From CAIKMD01 sp036501365 (GTDB taxonomy: Bacteria; Pseudomonadota; Alphaproteobacteria; ATCC43930; CGMCC-115725): a stretch of 64,000 nt of DNA. Position 1 is the first letter of the stretch; the number at the start of each line of letters is the position of its first letter. The notes below the pieces were generated by a model, which worked only from the letters and a program-made list of their open reading frames with translations, ran no database searches and had not been told where the DNA came from. Location: assembly GCA_036501365.1 (NCBI GenBank), contig DASYAL010000087.1:62001-126000 (forward strand), read 5' to 3'. The translations under genes and the position numbers were made by a program. Positions 61,601-64,000 of this stretch are shown piece after piece.

Positions 61601-62018
61601 GAAGCAGCGCATGCTCGAGCGTCTGCACACCTCGGACGACGACCTCGTCGGCCGCACCGTGCTCGTGGTCGACGACGACGCGCGCAATATCTTCGCCCTC
61701 TCCTCGGCGCTCGAGCGGCGCGGTATGCAGGTGCTGACCGCCTCGACCGGCCGCGAGGCGATCGCGATGCTCGACAGCACCCCCGGCGTGGCCATCGTGC
61801 TGATGGACATCATGATGCCGGAGATGGACGGCTACGAGACCATGGGCGTGATCCGCCAGAACGCGCACTTCCGTCGCTTGCCGATCATCGCGTTGACCGC
61901 GAAAGCGATGAAGGGCGATCGCGAGAAATGCCTCGAAGCCGGCGCGTCCGACTATCTCGCCAAGCCCGTGAACACCGAACAGCTGCTATCCGCGCTGCGG
62001 ATGTGGCTGCATCGCTGA
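55662..62018 (+). CDS. Giant soluble poly-HAMP hybrid histidine kinase with three receiver domains
   Basis: 2118 residues, no membrane segment. A degenerate HAMP region (about 45-187) is followed by eleven 92-residue HAMP units (188-1199), a GAF domain (about 1215-1365), a coiled coil (about 1370-1436) and the kinase core: His1450 in FLANMSHELRTPLN, NLLSNAFKFTEQGG, DSGIGIAPEKQ and GGTGLGLAISREL. Three receivers have acceptors at Asp1780 (SLDVFLPD), Asp1902 (VLDLRLPD) and Asp2049 (LMDIMMPE). The layout is that of group III (Nik1/Os-1-like) osmosensing kinases, but with more HAMP units. Start GTG with GGGAGGGG upstream. It is followed after 12 bases by a second hybrid kinase. Confidence 0.93.
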   Translation: MARAARSQLGASRAGIVAESSVAAPTPFVPKKTKNGHGGGPGSLDMRVLLQAMQAMRNGDFSARLPADLDGISGKVADAFNDIISANERMAQQLEFVGQAVGRQGRTRQRVKLPSSLGGAWTGIEQSVNSLVDDLLWLNNAVTRSIAAVARGDLLQTVPLETDGRPLEGEFLTSATIVNTMISQLSVFTSEVTRVAREVGTDGKLGGQAQVSEVTGVWKDLTESVNSMASNLTGQVRNIAEVTIAVANGDLSKKITVDVRGEILQLKETINTMVDQLRSFAAEVTRVAREVGTEGKLGGQALVPGVAGTWKDLTDSVNAMCGNLTDQVRNIAQVTTAVARGDLSRKITVEVKGEILELKDTINTMVDQLNAFAAEVTRVAREVGTEGKLGGQALVPGVAGTWKDLTDNVNFMASNLTGQVRNIAEVATAIARGDLSKKITVTVSGEILQLKETVNTMVDQLNAFASEVTRVAREVGTDGRLGGQANVVGVAGTWKDLTDSVNSMASNLTAQVRNIAEVSTAIANGDLSKKITVNVSGEILELKDTINTMVDQLNAFAGEVTRVAREVGTEGKLGGQAQVKGVAGTWKDLTDNVNFMASNLTGQVRNIAEVTTAVARGDLSRKITVDVKGEILELKNTINTMVDQLNAFAGEVTRVAREVGTEGKLGGQALVPGVAGTWKDLTDSVNFMAGNLTGQVRNIAEVATAIANGDLSRKITVDVRGEILQLKETLNTMVDQLNRFAGEVTRVAREVGTEGKLGGQANVPGVAGTWKDLTDNVNFMASNLTGQVRNIAEVTTAVARGDLSRKITVDVKGEILELKNTINTMVDQLNAFASEVTRVAREVGTEGKLGGQAAVPGVAGTWKDLTDSVNFMASNLTGQVRNIAEVATAIANGDLSKKITVDVRGEILQLKETLNTMVEQLRSFAAEVTRVAREVGTEGKLGGQANVHGVAGTWKDLTDNVNLLAANLTTQVRNIAEVATSVARGDLSKKITVNVSGEILELKNTINTMVDQLNAFAAEVTRVAREVGTEGKLGGQANVPGVAGTWKDLTDTVNVMAANLTEQVRGIVKVVTAVATGDLRQKLTVKSMGEVAALAETINDMTNTLGTFAEQVTTVAREVGVEGRLGGQANVPGAAGTWKDLTGNVNLLAANLTTQVRAIAEVATAVTKGDLTRSIQVSARGEVAELKDNINTMIDNLRLTTDRNKEQDWLKTNLARFTNMLQGQRDLAVVGRMLLSELAPLVNAQSSVMYLVQTEGEPSLRLLASYADQGPGEGHPERLQVGEGLIGQCAADARRLLIADVPDNVVPIGSALLKVLPKNIIVLPILFEAQVKAVIELSSMGHFTGLQISFLDQLTASSGIVLNSIEATMQTEALLKQSQQLATELQTRQRELQQTNEQLEQKAQQLAERNVEVERKNQEIEQARRAIEEKATELALTSKYKSEFLANMSHELRTPLNSILILGQQLIDNPEGNLTGKQVEFGRTIHAAGTDLLNLISDILDLSKIESGTVSVNAEDIAFVNLADMVALPFRHEAESRKLNFELNLDQQLPRGMITDSKRLQQVLKNLLSNAFKFTEQGGVRLAIGVAERGWSPDHPALPFEPMVISFEVSDSGIGIAPEKQKIIFEAFQQADASTSRKYGGTGLGLAISRELANLLGGEIQLRSSPGVGSTFTLYLPLKYKGPAGAVPRPATLDMTPVGVPSALILNNARLEASVEQVPDDRDNIEPTDPVLLIVEDDPHYARIMADLAHDKGLKVLVAMRGADALTLAREFKPYAVSLDVFLPDMLGWSVLGQLKQDPTTRHIPVQIVTLDEDRQHGLARGAFSFINKPTTPEGIEEALNRIKEYTKPRRKRLLVVEDNPDERMSIAELLGHDDIEIVSVATGTEALSVLRVQDVDCVVLDLRLPDMSGFELLDQMKDDSRLQDVPIVVFTGRELSPEEDAQLHTMARSVVVKGVESPERLLDETALFLHRVVADLPIEKQRMLERLHTSDDDLVGRTVLVVDDDARNIFALSSALERRGMQVLTASTGREAIAMLDSTPGVAIVLMDIMMPEMDGYETMGVIRQNAHFRRLPIIALTAKAMKGDREKCLEAGASDYLAKPVNTEQLLSALRMWLHR
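56223..59258 (+). repeat. Eleven tandem 276-base repeats coding HAMP units
   Basis: Each unit codes 92 residues starting F-x-x-EVTRVAREVG and ending in the KETINTMVDQL type. Unit starts are spaced exactly 276 bases (56223, 56499, 56775 and so on). Units 5 and 7 differ at only about two residues, and units 6 and 8 are also close, while units 10 and 11 diverge. Units alternate between ILQLKET and ILELKxT, a two-unit (552-base) higher-order period. Confidence 0.93.
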
Positions 62019-62030
62019 GCGCCGACGACC

Positions 62031-63671
62031 ATGGCACAAAGCGATCAAGTCAACATCCTTCTGGTCGACGACCAGCCTGCGAAGCTGCTCAGCTATGAAG
62101 TGATTCTCGCCGAGTTGCGGGAGAATCTGTTCAAGGCGAACTCGGCGCGCGAAGCCTTCATGCAGCTCCTGAAGCACGACATGGCCGTGGTGCTGATCGA
62201 CGTCTGCATGCCCGAGCTCGACGGCTTCGAGCTCGCGGCGATGATCCGCGAGCATCCGCGTTTCCAGACCACCGCGATCATCTTCGTCTCGGCGATCGCG
62301 ATGACCGATCTCGATCGCGTCAAGGGCTACCAATACGGCGCTGCGGATTACGTGCCGGTCCCGGTCGTCCCCGAGCTGCTGCGCGCCAAGGTGCGCGTCT
62401 TCGCCGAGCTCTACCGCAAGACCCGGCAGTTGGAGCGGCTCAACGTCGAGCTCGAGCGCCGCGTCGAGGAGCGCACCGCCGAGCTCGCCGAGGCCAATGC
62501 CGAGCTCGAGCGGCGCGTCGAGGAACGCACCGCCGAGCGCGAGCAGGCGCTGGCGCAAGTGCACGAAATGCAGAAGCTCGATAGCCTCGGCCAGCTCACC
62601 GGCGGCTTGGCGCACGACTTCAACAACCTGCTGATGGCGATCCTCGGCAATCTCGAAATGCTGACGCGGCGCGTCGGCGGCGACGACAACGTCCGCCGGT
62701 TGATCGACGGCGCGAGCCGCGCGGCCGAACGCGGCGCGGCGCTGACCAAGCGGTTGCTTGCTTTCGCGCGCCGTCAGGAGCTGCGGCCGGAGCCCGTGGA
62801 CGTCGCGCGGCTGATCGATGATATGAGCGATCTGCTGCGGCGCACGCTCGGCCCCACCATCGAGCTCGGCGCGTCCTTCCCCGACGATCTCGCGCTCGTC
62901 CACGTCGATCCCAACCAGCTCGAGCTGGCGGTCCTCAACCTCTCGCTCAACGCGCGCGATGCCATGCCGCAAGGCGGCAAGCTCTCGATCACGGCGAAGC
63001 TCGAAGCCGTCGAGAGGCTCAACCAGCGCGAGCTCTCGGCCGGCGACTTCGTGCGCATCATGGTCGGCGACACCGGCTTCGGCATGGACGAGGCGACGCT
63101 GAAGCGCGCCGCGGAGCCGTTCTTCACGACCAAAGGTCTCGGCAAGGGCACCGGTCTCGGTCTCTCGAGCGTCTATGGGCTCGCCAAGCAATCGGGCGGC
63201 GCGATCGCGATCTCCAGCAGGGTCGGCAGCGGCACGATCGTCGAGCTATGGCTGCCGGTCGCTGCCGGAGCGCCGCCGCGTGTCGTCGTCGCTACGATGG
63301 CAAAGGACGACGCGACAGCGGCGCGGCCTTGCAGCATCCTCCTGGTCGACGACGATCCGATGGTCGCCGAGACCACGGTCAGCATGCTCGAAGTGCTGGG
63401 GCATCATGTGACGGTCGCTTCTTCGGGCGGTCGCGCGCTCGAAATGCTTGGCGACGATCCCAAGGTCGATCTTGTCATCACCGACTACGCCATGCCGGGC
63501 ATGACTGGCAAGGAACTGGCGCGGCGCATCCGCGAGACGCGGCCCGGCCTCCCGGTCGTGCTGGCGAGCGGCTATGCCGAATTGGCGGCACATGACGATT
63601 CGGGCTTGCCGCGTCTCGACAAGCCCTACGCGCTCGACAAGCTCGCCTCGGTCATCGGTGCGATGGTCTAG
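62031..63671 (+). CDS. Receiver-kinase-receiver hybrid protein
   Basis: 546 residues. The N-terminal receiver (acceptor Asp57 in VVLIDVCMPELDG) lacks the usual lysine: DYVPVPVVPELLRAK replaces the xxxKP motif. A long coiled coil (LERRVEERTAELAEANAELE and its repeat) leads to His195 in GGLAHDFNNLL, NLSLNARDAMPQGG, DTGFGMDE, AEPFFTTKGLG and GTGLGLSSVYG. A second receiver (acceptor Asp485 in TDYAMPGM, Lys in RLDKPY) ends it. It starts 12 bases after the poly-HAMP kinase stop. The N-terminal receiver is a natural target for phosphate from that kinase. Confidence 0.92.
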   Translation: MAQSDQVNILLVDDQPAKLLSYEVILAELRENLFKANSAREAFMQLLKHDMAVVLIDVCMPELDGFELAAMIREHPRFQTTAIIFVSAIAMTDLDRVKGYQYGAADYVPVPVVPELLRAKVRVFAELYRKTRQLERLNVELERRVEERTAELAEANAELERRVEERTAEREQALAQVHEMQKLDSLGQLTGGLAHDFNNLLMAILGNLEMLTRRVGGDDNVRRLIDGASRAAERGAALTKRLLAFARRQELRPEPVDVARLIDDMSDLLRRTLGPTIELGASFPDDLALVHVDPNQLELAVLNLSLNARDAMPQGGKLSITAKLEAVERLNQRELSAGDFVRIMVGDTGFGMDEATLKRAAEPFFTTKGLGKGTGLGLSSVYGLAKQSGGAIAISSRVGSGTIVELWLPVAAGAPPRVVVATMAKDDATAARPCSILLVDDDPMVAETTVSMLEVLGHHVTVASSGGRALEMLGDDPKVDLVITDYAMPGMTGKELARRIRETRPGLPVVLASGYAELAAHDDSGLPRLDKPYALDKLASVIGAMV

Positions 63672-63757
63672 TCTAGCGCGTCCCCGCCGCCGGGCTGCCG
63701 GCGTCGGAACGCTATCGGCTATGCCCCCCGTGTGGTAGTGCGGCTGCGACGAGCGAT

Positions 63758-63997
63758 CTAATGGGCGCCGACCAGGCGTTTCAGCCACGACATCCGTGCT
63801 ACGGCCCCAGGGTTGTATCCCGCGTTGCCGTCGAGGATGTCCTGCCGCGCGCGCCGTAGCACCATCATGACCTGCGCATGCGTCGTGGTGCGGCGGTCGT
63901 TGAAGGTCTCGATCGCGGTATAGCGGCGGCCCGTCACTTCCTGGATTGCCTGCAGGATCGGCTGCTTCAGCGTCATCGCGCCATTGACGGCCTGCAT
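63758..63997 (-). CDS. Hypothetical protein, possibly incomplete at the right edge
   Basis: 79 residues if ATG 63997 is the start; the frame is still open at the window edge, so it may be longer. The product is TLKQPILQAIQEVTGRRYTA and IETFNDRRTTTHAQVMMVLR, a helical, moderately basic sequence without a known motif. It is convergent with the receiver-kinase-receiver gene. No function proposed. Confidence 0.5.
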   Translation of the reverse strand: MQAVNGAMTLKQPILQAIQEVTGRRYTAIETFNDRRTTTHAQVMMVLRRARQDILDGNAGYNPGAVARMSWLKRLVGAH

Positions 63998-64000
63998 CGC

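Overview
This is GC-rich, densely coded chromosomal DNA, most likely from an alphaproteobacterium near the Hyphomicrobiales/Rhodospirillales. The pointers are family content, not a marker gene: a GltD-like flavoprotein fused to ferredoxin domains next to KorA/KorB, an AsmA protein, a CHAD protein, many NMT1/SsuA-type binding proteins without transporter partners, PAS-rich hybrid kinases of the HDFNN type, frequent TTG/GTG starts, and dispersed palindromic repeats of the TTCGACTACGC..GTAGTCGAAG kind. I see no rRNA, tRNA, CRISPR, integrase or insertion sequence, so this looks like resident chromosome.

Layout. 1-3063 (-) is a CACHE/multi-PAS sensor cut by the left edge. 3.2-14.6 kb holds a CHAD protein, a D-2-hydroxyacid dehydrogenase, a 3-hydroxyisobutyrate-dehydrogenase-like enzyme, AsmA, a sugar-acid dehydratase, two periplasmic binding proteins and a GH28-like beta-helix enzyme. 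14.6-18.5 kb (-) is a tight four-gene unit: trypsin-like protease, FHA membrane protein and two SDRs with TTG starts. 18.6-23.1 kb has a dihydroxyphthalate-decarboxylase-like protein, an HD protein, three very small genes (two of them paralogs), an HExxH protein and a SPOR protein. 23.4-28.1 kb (+) is a GltD/ferredoxin fusion with KorA and KorB, closed by a strong terminator. 28.2-35.2 kb holds a FecR/DUF6600-type secreted protein, a binding protein, an operon of alpha/beta hydrolase, luciferase-like oxidoreductase and MetE-like protein, and two paralogous small proteins.

35.3-39.3 kb has a three-PAS hybrid kinase, a flavin reductase and two tandem secreted paralogs. Each paralog sits behind a GTAACC-N15/16-CGAA box, which resembles the promoter of SigF-type ECF sigma factors. 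39.3-49.2 kb is a ten-gene block on the minus strand: APC permease, 2Fe-2S ferredoxin, M24 protein, glutamine amidotransferase-like protein, UbiD-family decarboxylase, class II aldolase, FadR-type GntR regulator, an NMT1-fold protein without signal peptide, nitronate-monooxygenase-like flavoprotein and an MFS exporter. A MocR-type regulator diverges from its head. The block has the look of uptake, decarboxylation, oxidation and export of an unknown small molecule, and is the best candidate here for an undescribed pathway.

50.8-55.5 kb holds an MFS transporter, a ferritin-like protein, a DUF962 membrane protein, a low-complexity secreted protein and a 2OG-Fe(II) oxygenase. 55.7-63.7 kb is signalling: a 2118-residue soluble hybrid kinase with eleven near-identical 92-residue HAMP repeats and three receiver domains, followed 12 bases later by a REC-kinase-REC protein. 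These two probably form one phosphorelay.
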